Assembly: GCF_026107455.2 (NCBI RefSeq)
Contig: NZ_JAPCHY010000007.1
Coordinates: 1-64,000 of the forward strand
DNA length: 64,000 bases
Source of the DNA: Xanthomonas chitinilytica
Lineage (GTDB): Bacteria > Pseudomonadota > Gammaproteobacteria > Xanthomonadales > Xanthomonadaceae
Reading direction: 5' to 3'
Below the pieces are notes generated by a model. The model saw only the letters and a list, made by a program, of their open reading frames with translations. It ran no database searches and had not been told where the DNA came from. Of this stretch, positions 35,575 to 43,602 are shown piece by piece. Positions within the stretch are counted from its first letter, which is position 1, and every line of letters begins with the position of its first letter. The position numbers were made by a program, and so were the translations under genes.

Positions 35575-36144
35575 TCAGCCGATCCACTCCGCCGGCGGAA
35601 CGAAATCCAGGTATTCGATCCCCTGTTCCTCCAGGCCCTGCTTGACGCGCTGGTGAATGACGATCCCGTTCACCGCCTCGGCCAGGCGGAACATGCCTGC
35701 GCCCCGGGTCCTGCTTTCGTCGATGGCCAGGGAGTCGAAATCCGTGTCGATCGAGGCGACGCCATCGTGGGCCTCGTAAACCGACCCGTCCAGATCCGCC
35801 GCGGAAACGATGCCGACGATATTTATGACTTTGTAGTTCCCGTACTCGATATTGTTGGCCGCGTCTTTCACGACCGCATCAAAGCACTGGAAGTTGCGGA
35901 CCCCACAGCGATGCAGCGCGTCGATCATTTCATCGCTGAAAAGCAGCACGCCCGAGTCGAACATGGGCATCATGCGCCCCGGGAACTGCGGATCCAGCTC
36001 GACGATCACGGGGACCCGTATGGGCGCGGTGATGGCGCGCCCCAGGTTCCAGTTGACTCCGTCAAAGTGCGGCCAATCGCCGATCGCCGCCACGTCCTCT
36101 TCATCGGGCCCATGGCACTCGAGCATGTAGTACATCCCGCTCAT
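35575..36144 (-). CDS. Imm11-type immunity protein (DUF1629 family)
   Basis: A 189-residue cytoplasmic protein matching the pattern of the Imm11 family of polymorphic-toxin immunity proteins. It starts MYYMLECHG, then has a W-x(3)-G segment (NWNLGRAITAPI), a D...D...LLFSDEMIDALHRCGVRNFQ stretch, and a Y-x-V-x-N motif (YGNYKVINIVGIVSAADLDG). Such proteins neutralise secreted nuclease-type toxins in many bacteria. No toxin gene is nearby, so this is an orphan. It is on the minus strand 51 bases after a small partner gene, and its base use is more AT-rich than the flanking flagellar genes, consistent with transfer. Nothing is seen in the 250-base gap between it and parP. Confidence 0.8.
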   Translation of the reverse strand: MSGMYYMLECHGPDEEDVAAIGDWPHFDGVNWNLGRAITAPIRVPVIVELDPQFPGRMMPMFDSGVLLFSDEMIDALHRCGVRNFQCFDAVVKDAANNIEYGNYKVINIVGIVSAADLDGSVYEAHDGVASIDTDFDSLAIDESRTRGAGMFRLAEAVNGIVIHQRVKQGLEEQGIEYLDFVPPAEWIG

Positions 36145-36195
36145 CCGCCGGCCGACGCACCCGGGACAGCGCCGGCAGCCGATGCCGCACCCGCA

Positions 36196-36492
36196 TCAGG
36201 CACGGCCATGGTCCCGCTCCCTGAGCATGGCCGAATACTTGACTATGTCCTCGATGTAATCCGCGTACTTTTTCCGCAACCCGTCCTGCATGCCCCCGGT
36301 GGTGTCGGCCAGCAGTTCCTCGAACAGGGCCATCTTCCGCTCCCCGGCCGCAAGCAGGCCGCCTACCTCCCCGGCCGGGATATCCCCTTCCGTCGCGGCG
36401 TAGAGATCATCGCAAAGCCGGTTGATTCCCTTGCCGATCGCGATCGAACGATCGCTGAATTCCTCGATATCCAACCCCATCTTCCGTGTCAT
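36196..36492 (-). CDS. Small helical protein of unknown function, paired with Imm11
   Basis: A 98-residue charged, probably all-helical protein (start MTRKMGLDIEEFSDRSIAIG) without signal peptide or membrane segment. I do not recognise a family. GGGGCAGGA precedes ATG 36492. An alternative ATG is 4 codons further in. It is the first gene of the minus-strand pair and likely co-transcribed with Imm11. It could be an adaptor, a second immunity protein, or the remnant of a toxin module. Confidence 0.65.
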   Translation of the reverse strand: MTRKMGLDIEEFSDRSIAIGKGINRLCDDLYAATEGDIPAGEVGGLLAAGERKMALFEELLADTTGGMQDGLRKKYADYIEDIVKYSAMLRERDHGRA

Positions 36493-36520
36493 CGTCCTGC
36501 CCCGGCGGATTCGACTTCCG

Positions 36521-36529
36521 AGTGTATCA
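36521..36529 (-). promoter_or_regulatory. Possible extended -10 promoter of the Imm11 pair
   Basis: On the minus strand TGATACACT forms an extended -10 (TGnTAnAnT-like), about 29 bases before ATG 36492. No good -35 is visible. The identification is weak. Confidence 0.3.
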
Positions 36530-36776
36530 GCGCGAACGGAGTCGCCTCCCGGCGGCAATGGGTCCGGATCCGGACGCCGATGTCGAACCGCCGGCGCGGC
36601 CTACCGGCCCCGCCGCGAATGCCGCGCCGGCCGGGCCGCTGCCCGGGTCTGCGGATGCACCGGCTCGTCGGCCGGGCCCGGCCGCGGGCGTCGATGGGCG
36701 GGGAACGCCGGCCTTCCCGGCAATCAGCCCCCAGCCATGCCGGCCCCGCTCCCGAAGCCCGGCGTTCACATCGCCC

Positions 36777-36803
36777 TAAAGCTTCCCCCGGTGCGGCCGT
36801 TAT
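36777..36803 (+). promoter_or_regulatory. FliA (sigma-28) promoter of STAS-cheY-cheA operon
   Basis: TAAA (36777-36780), 15 bases, GCCGTTAT (36796-36803). The -35 is perfect and the -10 has two mismatches. The start of transcription falls about 24 bases before the STAS gene. The rest of the 341-base gap is without visible genes. Confidence 0.75.
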
Positions 36804-36833
36804 GACTGTCGGAACCGTTCGTCCGGAGCAATG

Positions 36834-37142
36834 ATGAGCACTGTGGCACTGGGTCAGGATCTCGGCATCGAGACCAGCACCGAGCTGAAGCAACAACTGG
36901 CGCCCTACCTGGAACACGCCGGCGCGCTGCGCGTCGACGCCAGCCAGGTCGGCCGCATCCACACCGCTGCGGTACAGGTGCTCTGCGCCTTCGTCGACGC
37001 CCGCCGCAAGGCCGGGCACGACACCGGCTTCGATGGCTGCACCGATACCTTCCGCGACGCCGCGCGCCTGCTCGGCGTCACCCAGGCCCTGGGCCTGGAA
37101 GCAACCCCCGACAACCTGAAATCTGTGGAGAACGCTGCATGA
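36834..37142 (+). CDS. STAS-domain protein of the second chemotaxis operon
   Basis: A 102-residue anti-anti-sigma-type STAS protein (GIETSTELKQQLAPYLEHAG, then RVDASQVGRIHTAAVQVLCA). STAS proteins are often switches phosphorylated on a Ser/Thr. The equivalent site here is a threonine in IHTAAV. Genes of this type commonly precede cheY-cheA in proteobacterial clusters, but their job in chemotaxis is unclear. ATG 36834 has GGAG at 5 bases. The ATG just before it (36831) is too close to the site. It overlaps cheY by 4 bases. Confidence 0.85.
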   Translation: MSTVALGQDLGIETSTELKQQLAPYLEHAGALRVDASQVGRIHTAAVQVLCAFVDARRKAGHDTGFDGCTDTFRDAARLLGVTQALGLEATPDNLKSVENAA

Positions 37143-37504
37143 GCGCACGTATCTTGGTGGTGGACGATTCGGCGTCGATGCGCCAGATGGTCTCTTTCGC
37201 CCTCACCTCGGCCGGTTTTGCCGTCGAAGAAGCCGAAGACGGCGCCGTCGCGCTCGGCCGCGCCAAGGGCGCGAAGTTCAATGCCGTGGTGACCGACGTC
37301 AACATGCCGAACATGGACGGCATCTCGCTGATCCGCGAGCTGCGCCAGCTGCCGGACTACAAGTTCACGCCGATGCTGATGCTGACCACCGAGTCGGCCG
37401 CCGACAAGAAGTCCGAAGGCAAGGCCGCCGGTGCCACCGGCTGGCTGGTCAAGCCGTTCAATCCCGAACAGCTGGTCGCCACCGTCCAGAAAGTCCTGGG
37501 CTGA
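37139..37504 (+). CDS. cheY: Chemotaxis response regulator CheY (second set)
   Basis: A 121-residue stand-alone receiver with D9-D10, phosphoacceptor D53 (VVTDVNMPNMDG), Thr in MLMLTTESA and Lys in GWLVKPFNPE. It is close to the CheY type found beside long CheA kinases and differs clearly from the first CheY at 28861. It is coupled to the STAS gene by ATGA and precedes cheA by 39 bases. It may be either a motor-binding CheY or a phosphate sink, since no second CheZ exists here. Confidence 0.94.
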   Translation: MSARILVVDDSASMRQMVSFALTSAGFAVEEAEDGAVALGRAKGAKFNAVVTDVNMPNMDGISLIRELRQLPDYKFTPMLMLTTESAADKKSEGKAAGATGWLVKPFNPEQLVATVQKVLG

Positions 37505-37543
37505 TCCCCTCCCCGCCGCAACCACAGACCGGATACCGCGCCC

Positions 37544-39520
37544 ATGAGCATGGACCTTCAACGTTTCCACGCCACCTTCTTCGAGGAAAGCCGCGAAGGG
37601 CTGGACGCGATGGAGGCCGGCCTGCTGGCGATGGAGGACGGCCAGCACGATGCGGAGACCATCAACTCGGTGTTCCGCGCCGCGCACTCGATCAAGGGCG
37701 GCGCCGGCACCTTCGGCTTCGATGCCATCGCCAGCCTGACCCACGTGCTGGAAACGCTGCTCGACGAACTGCGTGCCGGCAAGCGGGCGCTGGAAAGCGC
37801 TGCGGTGGACGCGATGCTGGCCTCGGTGGACGTGCTGCGGGCGCTGCTGCGCGAAGCCGAACACGGCCAGCCGGCCGATCCGGAAGCGGTCCGCGCGGTC
37901 ACCGTGCGGCTGCAGGCCGTGCTCTCCGGCGAGGCCGCCCAGGCGGCCGGCGCTGCCGAGGCCAAGGGCGACGAAACCCCGGACGGCTGGCAGATCGGCT
38001 TCGTGCCGGCGCCGTCGCTGTTCATGAGCGGCAACGACCCGCTGCGCATCATCCGCGAGCTGGAGAGCCTGGGCTCGCTGCAGGTCGCCGCCCGCCTGGA
38101 GCGGCTGCCCGGCTTCGCCCACCTGGATCCGCTCGAAGCCTACATGGCGTGGGACCTGGGCCTGATCGGCAAGGTGCCGCGCAGCAAGATCGAGGACACC
38201 TTCGCCTGGGTGGTGGACGATTGCGAGCTGGACATCCGTCCGGCCGCGCCGCCCAGCCTGGCGACCGTCGCGCCGGCCCCCGTGGCCGAAGCGCCGCGCG
38301 CGGCCGCAGCCGCCGCGAACGCACCGGCTGCCGGCGGCGGCCAGGAAGCCGAGAGCTCGATCCGCGTCAGCGTCGACAAGGTGGATGCGCTGATCAACCT
38401 GGTCGGCGAGCTGGTCATCACCCAGGCCATGCTCAAGCAGGTGTCCGGCGCGCTGGACCCGGTCCACGCCGAACGCCTGTTCGCCGGACTGGACCTGCTC
38501 GAGCGCAACACCCGCGACCTGCAGGAAGCGGTGATCGGCGTGCGCATGCTGCCGGTGGATGCGGTGTTCCGCCGCTTCCCGCGGCTGGTGCGCGACCTCT
38601 CCACCCGACTGGGCAAGCAGGTACGCCTGCGCACCATCGGCGAAGGCACCGAGCTGGACAAGGGCCTGATCGAGAAGATCGCCGACCCGCTGGTGCACCT
38701 GGTCCGCAACTCCATCGACCACGGCCTGGAAATGCCCGACGTGCGGCGCCAGGCCGGCAAGGACGAGGCCGGCACCATCACCCTGGCGGCCTCGCACCAG
38801 GGCGGACACATCGTCATCGAGGTCAGCGACGACGGCCGCGGCCTGAACCGCGACAAGATCCTGGCCAAGGCGCAAGAACGCGGCCTGGCCGTGCCGGACA
38901 ACCCGACCGACGCGCAGGTCTGGGACCTGATCTTCCAGCCGGGCTTCTCCACCGCCGATGCGGTCACCGACCTGTCCGGCCGTGGCGTGGGCATGGACGT
39001 GGTCCGTCGCAACATCCAGGCGCTGGGCGGCGAAGTGCAGCTGGAAAGCGAGACCGGCCGCGGTACCCGCGTGCTGATCCGGCTGCCGCTGACGCTGGCC
39101 ATCCTCGACGGCATGACCGTCGCGGTCGGCGGCGAAACCCTGATCCTGCCGCTGGCCTACGTGCTCGAAGCGCTGCAGCCCAAGGACGAGGACGTGCGCA
39201 CCATGGCCGGCGAAGGCCGCGTGCTGCGGGTGCGCGGCGAATACCTGCCGATCCTGTCGCTGCGCGAGTGCTACGGCTACGACGACGGCGGCGGCAATGC
39301 CGAGCCGCTGGTGGTGGTGGTCGAGGGCGACGGCCAGAAGATCGCGCTGGAAGTGGACGAACTGCTCGGCCAGCAGCAGGTGGTGGTCAAGAACATCGAG
39401 AACAACTACCGCCGCATCAGCGGCGTCTCCGGCGCCACCATCCTGGGCGACGGCCGCGTCGCGCTGATCGTGGACATCGGCGGCCTGGTGCGCTCGCTGC
39501 GCGTTCCCCAGGCCGCCTGA
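37544..39520 (+). CDS. cheA: Chemotaxis histidine kinase CheA (second set)
   Basis: A full-length 658-residue CheA: HPt domain with H48 (AAHSIKGGAGTF), a P2-type domain at about 145-228 (WQIGFVPAPSLFMSGNDPLR, IEDTFAWVVDDCELDI), a dimerisation helix pair (SIRVSVDKVDALINLVGELV), HATPase (HLVRNSIDHGLEMPDVRRQ, GRGVGMDVVRRNIQ) and a CheW-like regulatory domain. Unlike the first CheA it keeps a folded P2 and lacks the FliM-like repeats. ATG 37544 and 37550 are both possible. This kinase is probably paired with the six receptors and CheW, CheR, CheD and CheB that follow. Confidence 0.96.
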   Translation: MSMDLQRFHATFFEESREGLDAMEAGLLAMEDGQHDAETINSVFRAAHSIKGGAGTFGFDAIASLTHVLETLLDELRAGKRALESAAVDAMLASVDVLRALLREAEHGQPADPEAVRAVTVRLQAVLSGEAAQAAGAAEAKGDETPDGWQIGFVPAPSLFMSGNDPLRIIRELESLGSLQVAARLERLPGFAHLDPLEAYMAWDLGLIGKVPRSKIEDTFAWVVDDCELDIRPAAPPSLATVAPAPVAEAPRAAAAAANAPAAGGGQEAESSIRVSVDKVDALINLVGELVITQAMLKQVSGALDPVHAERLFAGLDLLERNTRDLQEAVIGVRMLPVDAVFRRFPRLVRDLSTRLGKQVRLRTIGEGTELDKGLIEKIADPLVHLVRNSIDHGLEMPDVRRQAGKDEAGTITLAASHQGGHIVIEVSDDGRGLNRDKILAKAQERGLAVPDNPTDAQVWDLIFQPGFSTADAVTDLSGRGVGMDVVRRNIQALGGEVQLESETGRGTRVLIRLPLTLAILDGMTVAVGGETLILPLAYVLEALQPKDEDVRTMAGEGRVLRVRGEYLPILSLRECYGYDDGGGNAEPLVVVVEGDGQKIALEVDELLGQQQVVVKNIENNYRRISGVSGATILGDGRVALIVDIGGLVRSLRVPQAA

Positions 39521-39610
39521 CCCCCCATCCCCGCCGGGAGCCGTTCCGCCACGTTGTCCCGCGACGGTGCGGGCGGCCAGGCTTCGCCCGGCCCGCCCGC
39601 AGGAATCCGC

Positions 39611-40783
39611 ATGAAACCCGCCTCATTGCTCGCCCTGGCCACCCTGGCCCTTCCTGCCGCCGCTGGCGCGCAAGGCGTTCAGGGCAACCCTTGGCCGCCG
39701 CGGCTGACCTTCGCCGACGGCAGCGAACTGTCGCTCGGCGGCAACCTGGCCTGGGACGTCAACCGCTTCGACGACGATGGCACCGCCCTGGAAGACGACC
39801 AGGACTGGCGTCGCCGGGAATTCGGCATCGTGCTCAAGCGCAAGGGCGTATACGACCTCACGGTCGCCTACGACTTCCATGGCAAGACCTGGATGGATGC
39901 GGCGCTGCGACTGGAAAGCAAGGCGCTGACCGGGCGCGACCTGGGCAAGCTGCGCATCGGCCAGATGAAGCTGCCGCTGGGCTTCGAGGGCAACACCGCC
40001 ACCCGCAACGGCGCCTTCATGGAGAACGCCCTGCCGACCCAGGCGTTCTACCAGGGCCGTCGCATCGGCCTGGACTGGGCGCTGGAACGCCCCGCATGGC
40101 TGCTCAACGCCGGCTACTATTTCGACGACCTGCAGGGCAACAACCCCGGCAACAGCATGGCCGCGCGCGCGGCATGGACGCCGTGGAAGGCCGCCGACCG
40201 GGTCCTGCACCTGGGCATGTCCGCCACCCGCGAACGGCCCGATCCGGAGACCAACGGCCTGGGCGTAGAGGTGCCGCCGAGCGTGCGCTGGCGGGCCAAG
40301 CCGGAGGCCTCGCTGACCGCGGTGCGGCTGGTCGACTCGGGCACGCTGACGGACATCGACCTCATCGATCGCCAGGGCCTGGAGGCGCTGTGGATCCAGG
40401 GCCCGTGGTCGCTGCAGGGCGAGTACCTGCGCCAGAACACCCGCCGCGGCCACGGTCTCCCGGACTACGGCAGCGACGGCTGGTACCTGTTCGCCAGCTG
40501 GCTGCCCACCGGCGAATCGCGCAGCTATTCCGGCGGCAATGTCGCCAACCCCAAGCCTTCCGGCAGGTACGGTGCGGTGGAGCTGCTGGCCCGCTACAGC
40601 GATCTCGACCTGGACAGCGACGGCATCGCCGGCGGCCGCGAGCGCAACTGGACCCTCGGCGCCAACTGGTACCTCGGCCCGCACCTCAAGTTCCAGGCCA
40701 ACTACATCAAGGCCGATGCCCGTCGCGGCACCGTGCACGTGCGTCCCGAAACGGTGCAGCTGCGCGCGCAACTGCATTTCTGA
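39611..40783 (+). CDS. OprO/OprP-type outer membrane porin
   Basis: A 390-residue outer membrane beta-barrel protein of the phosphate/polyphosphate porin family. The signal peptide is MKPASLLALATLALPAAAGA. After it comes the amphipathic strand pattern typical of OprO/P (LGGNLAWDVNRFDDD; RREFGIVLKRKGVYDLTVAY; LGKLRIGQMKLPLGFEGNTA; RRIGLDWALE). The C-terminus ends in phenylalanine (RAQLHF), the usual barrel signal. ATG 39611 follows AGGAATCC. Substrate selectivity cannot be told. Its position between cheA and the receptors suggests it may admit a ligand sensed by them. Confidence 0.85.
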   Translation: MKPASLLALATLALPAAAGAQGVQGNPWPPRLTFADGSELSLGGNLAWDVNRFDDDGTALEDDQDWRRREFGIVLKRKGVYDLTVAYDFHGKTWMDAALRLESKALTGRDLGKLRIGQMKLPLGFEGNTATRNGAFMENALPTQAFYQGRRIGLDWALERPAWLLNAGYYFDDLQGNNPGNSMAARAAWTPWKAADRVLHLGMSATRERPDPETNGLGVEVPPSVRWRAKPEASLTAVRLVDSGTLTDIDLIDRQGLEALWIQGPWSLQGEYLRQNTRRGHGLPDYGSDGWYLFASWLPTGESRSYSGGNVANPKPSGRYGAVELLARYSDLDLDSDGIAGGRERNWTLGANWYLGPHLKFQANYIKADARRGTVHVRPETVQLRAQLHF

Positions 40784-41035
40784 AGGCGGCCGGAAGGCCC
40801 ACCGTCCGCGCGGGCCGGGAACCGGTGCCGCGCCCTCCTCCGGACGAAAGTCGCGGAGTGACCCGCGCTTTGCGCTGTTGTGAAGCTTCTCCGGCCTGTG
40901 CGGGGCGGGGACCGCGCCGCTGCCGGCAAGCGGCCTCCCAGGCCAACGGATCCCTGTGTGTGGACGACGGCGAAGGTCCTGCCGTCAACCCGAAGCCTGC
41001 GCCGCTCCCGCCCGAGCACATCGCTCGCACAGCTG

Positions 41036-41062
41036 TCAAGAACCGCCCTGCGGTGCCGCTAT
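41036..41062 (+). promoter_or_regulatory. FliA (sigma-28) promoter of MCP1
   Basis: TCAA (41036-41039), 15 bases, GCCGCTAT (41055-41062). The transcript start is about 120 bases before MCP1. Nothing else is seen in the 408-base gap from 40784. Confidence 0.65.
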
Positions 41063-41191
41063 TGCATATGTGCCCCGGTTGTCCATCTGCCGGCAGCTCC
41101 CCACGCAACCCGTTCCTCCCCTGCCCCGCGGCCCGGCTCCGGCGCGGCCGGCCGGTGTGTTGCCCAACATATGCCTACGGAGATCCATCCG

Positions 41192-43432
41192 ATGAAGTGG
41201 TTCCAGAACCTGTCCATCTCCCGCAAGCTGCTGCTGGCGTTCGCCATCACCAGCCTGCTGACGCTGTTGCTGGGCTTCTTCTCGTTGTGGCGCATGGCCC
41301 TGTCCGACACGCAGATGGACCAGGTCAACGAGAACTGGATGCCCGCGGTCCAGCACCTGGGCGAGATGCGCGTGCAGCTGGGCGAGTTCCGCGCCTATGA
41401 GCAGGCGCAGCTGAACTTCCAGGGGAATGCCGAGGAACTGGCCGACTACGACAAGCGGCTGGCTTCCACCCGCGCGCTGGTGGAGGCTTCCGAGAAGGCC
41501 TACGACGACATCGAAAGCGACTACACCCCCGAAGAACAGGCGCTGTACGACAAGGTCAAGGACCTGCGCACGGCGTACTTCGAGGCGCACGACCGCATCG
41601 CCGGGTCCATCGCCGTCGACGACTTCGAGACCGCCCGCACCATTTCCAGCACCGATTCCCGCCAGCTGCGCCGCGAACTGTTCGAGCAGCTCAAGCAGCT
41701 GTCGCAGTACAACGCCGACCAGCTGGCCAAGGACGTCGCCGATTCCAAGCGTGTCTACCGGCGCTCGGTCGCCACGGTGGTCGGAGGATTGCTGCTGTCG
41801 CTGGCGCTGGCCGGCCTGCTGGGCTGGACCATCACCCGCTCGATCATGCGTCCGCTGGGCGAGGCGGTACGCGTGGCCGACGACGTCTCCGCCGGCAAGC
41901 TCGACCGCCGCATCGATGCCTCCCGCCAGGACGAAACCGGCAAGCTGCTGTCGTCGATGCAGCGCATGCAGGCGCAGCTGCAGTCGGTGATCGCCGCCCA
42001 GCGCGAGATGGGACGCCAGCACGACGCCGGCATCATCAGCTACCGCATGGACGATGCCGCGTTCCCCGGCGACTACGGCGTGATGGTCGCCGAGACCAAC
42101 CGCCTGGTGGCCAACCATATCGAAGTGAAGATGCAGGTCATCGACCTGGCCCAGCGCTATGCCATCGGCGACCTGAGCCGCGACATGGAGCAGCTGCCCG
42201 GCGAGAAGGCCGAGATCACCGAGACCATGGCGGCGATCAAGCGCAACCTGGGTGCGATCAACCAGGAAATCCGGCGCCTCAGCAGCGCCGCCGCGGCCGG
42301 CGACTTCAGCCAGCGCGGCGACGAGGCCCGCTTCGAGTACGACTTCCGCGACATGGTCGCCGGCCTCAACCGGTTGATGGAGACCACCGACGGCAACCTG
42401 GCCGAAGTCTCCGCCCTGCTGCAGGCCATCGCCCGCGGCGACCTCACCGTGCGCATGGACGGCGACTTCCACGGCGTGTTCGCACGCATGCGCGACGACG
42501 CCAATGCCACCGTCGCCCAGCTCACCTCCATCGTCGGCCGCATCCAGGCCGCCGCCTCCAGCATCAACCTGGCCGCCTCCGAGATCGCCACCGGCAATAC
42601 CGACCTGTCGCGCCGCACCGAGCAGCAGGCCGCCAACCTGGAAGAGACCGCCGCCTCGATGGAGGAACTGACCTCCACCGTGCGCCAGAACGCCGAGCAC
42701 GCCCGCCAGGCCAACCAGCTGGCCATCGGTGCGCATGGCGTCGCCTCGCAGGGCGGCGAAGTCGTCGGCCAGGTGGTCACCACCATGAGCGCCATCGAGG
42801 CCTCGTCGAAGAAGATCGCCGACATCATCAGCGTCATCGACGGCATCGCCTTCCAGACCAACATCCTGGCGCTCAACGCCGCGGTGGAAGCCGCCCGTGC
42901 CGGCGAGCAGGGCCGCGGCTTCGCCGTGGTCGCCTCGGAAGTGCGCACCCTGGCCCAGCGCTCGGCCGGCGCCGCCAAGGAGATCAAGGGCCTGATCGAC
43001 GACTCGGTCGAGAAGGTCAGCGAAGGCTCGCAGCTGGTGCACCAGGCCGGCACCACCATGGGCGAGATCGTCGGCAGCGTGCAGCGGGTCACCGACATCA
43101 TGGCCGAAATCAGCGCGGCGTCGCAGGAACAGAGCGCCGGCATCGAGCAGGTCAACCAGACCGTCACCCAGATGGACGAAGCCACCCAGCAGAACGCCGC
43201 GCTGGTCGAAGAAGCCACCGCCGCTGCCCGTTCGATGGAGGAACAGGCCAGCCAGCTGGCCGAGGCCGTGGCGATCTTCCGGCTCGCCGGGCAGGCGCCA
43301 TCCATGTCGAAGCCGGTGGCCAAGCCCGTTGCCGCCAGGCCGGCAGCGGTGGTGGCAGCGCCGCCCAAGGCAGCCGCCATCGTCCGCCCGGCCCTTGTGG
43401 CGGTGGGCGATTCGGACTGGCAGGAGTTCTGA
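41192..43432 (+). CDS. Methyl-accepting chemotaxis protein 1 (four-helix-bundle sensor)
   Basis: A 746-residue receptor. TM1 is at about 11-31, the periplasmic four-helix-bundle domain (TarH type) at 32-190 and TM2 at 191-212. A HAMP domain follows, then a run of HAMP-like modules at about 285-450 ([30 protein letters not shown]). The signalling hairpin has the usual tip ([20 protein letters not shown]). It ends in DWQEF, a CheR/CheB-tether pentapeptide. ATG 41192 has GGAGA 8 bases upstream. From about 42340 to 43270 its DNA is nearly identical to the other receptors. Confidence 0.95.
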   Translation: MKWFQNLSISRKLLLAFAITSLLTLLLGFFSLWRMALSDTQMDQVNENWMPAVQHLGEMRVQLGEFRAYEQAQLNFQGNAEELADYDKRLASTRALVEASEKAYDDIESDYTPEEQALYDKVKDLRTAYFEAHDRIAGSIAVDDFETARTISSTDSRQLRRELFEQLKQLSQYNADQLAKDVADSKRVYRRSVATVVGGLLLSLALAGLLGWTITRSIMRPLGEAVRVADDVSAGKLDRRIDASRQDETGKLLSSMQRMQAQLQSVIAAQREMGRQHDAGIISYRMDDAAFPGDYGVMVAETNRLVANHIEVKMQVIDLAQRYAIGDLSRDMEQLPGEKAEITETMAAIKRNLGAINQEIRRLSSAAAAGDFSQRGDEARFEYDFRDMVAGLNRLMETTDGNLAEVSALLQAIARGDLTVRMDGDFHGVFARMRDDANATVAQLTSIVGRIQAAASSINLAASEIATGNTDLSRRTEQQAANLEETAASMEELTSTVRQNAEHARQANQLAIGAHGVASQGGEVVGQVVTTMSAIEASSKKIADIISVIDGIAFQTNILALNAAVEAARAGEQGRGFAVVASEVRTLAQRSAGAAKEIKGLIDDSVEKVSEGSQLVHQAGTTMGEIVGSVQRVTDIMAEISAASQEQSAGIEQVNQTVTQMDEATQQNAALVEEATAAARSMEEQASQLAEAVAIFRLAGQAPSMSKPVAKPVAARPAAVVAAPPKAAAIVRPALVAVGDSDWQEF
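42342..43270 (+). repeat. Shared MCP signalling block, copy in MCP1
   Basis: Nearly identical DNA to 45145-46086 and 50777-51718. It carries the GCGCTCAAC and GTCGGCAGC variants shared with MCP2 and MCP4. Confidence 0.85.
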
Positions 43433-43442
43433 TGCATGCCGG

Positions 43443-43470
43443 CGCCCCCGTACTTGCAGGGGCGTCGTTT
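43443..43470 (+). terminator. Possible terminator after MCP1
   Basis: CGCCCC / GGGGCG stem (43443-43448 and 43459-43464), extended by one wobble and one further pair, followed by GTCGTTT. The T-tract is weak. Confidence 0.4.
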
Positions 43471-43519
43471 CCCCGGAGCCGCGCCCGGCCCCATCCCGCC
43501 ACCGTTCGTCGCAACGCAC

Positions 43520-43546
43520 TAAAGCAATCCCGCCCGTCGCCGATGC
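43520..43546 (+). promoter_or_regulatory. FliA (sigma-28) promoter of MCP2
   Basis: TAAA (43520-43523), 15 bases, GCCGATGC (43539-43546). Start of transcription is about 50 bases before the ATG at 43603. Confidence 0.82.
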
Positions 43547-43602
43547 CGTAATCGAGTGCCGCGCCATTGCATGGATGCCCCACCCCCAGCCAGGTAGTTC
43601 CC

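Noticed and set aside
38149..41400. 1083-codon plus-strand frame across cheA, the porin and the MCP1 start
   Set aside because: It is out of frame with three clear genes and Arg/Pro/Gly-rich throughout, typical of frame-shifted GC-rich DNA.
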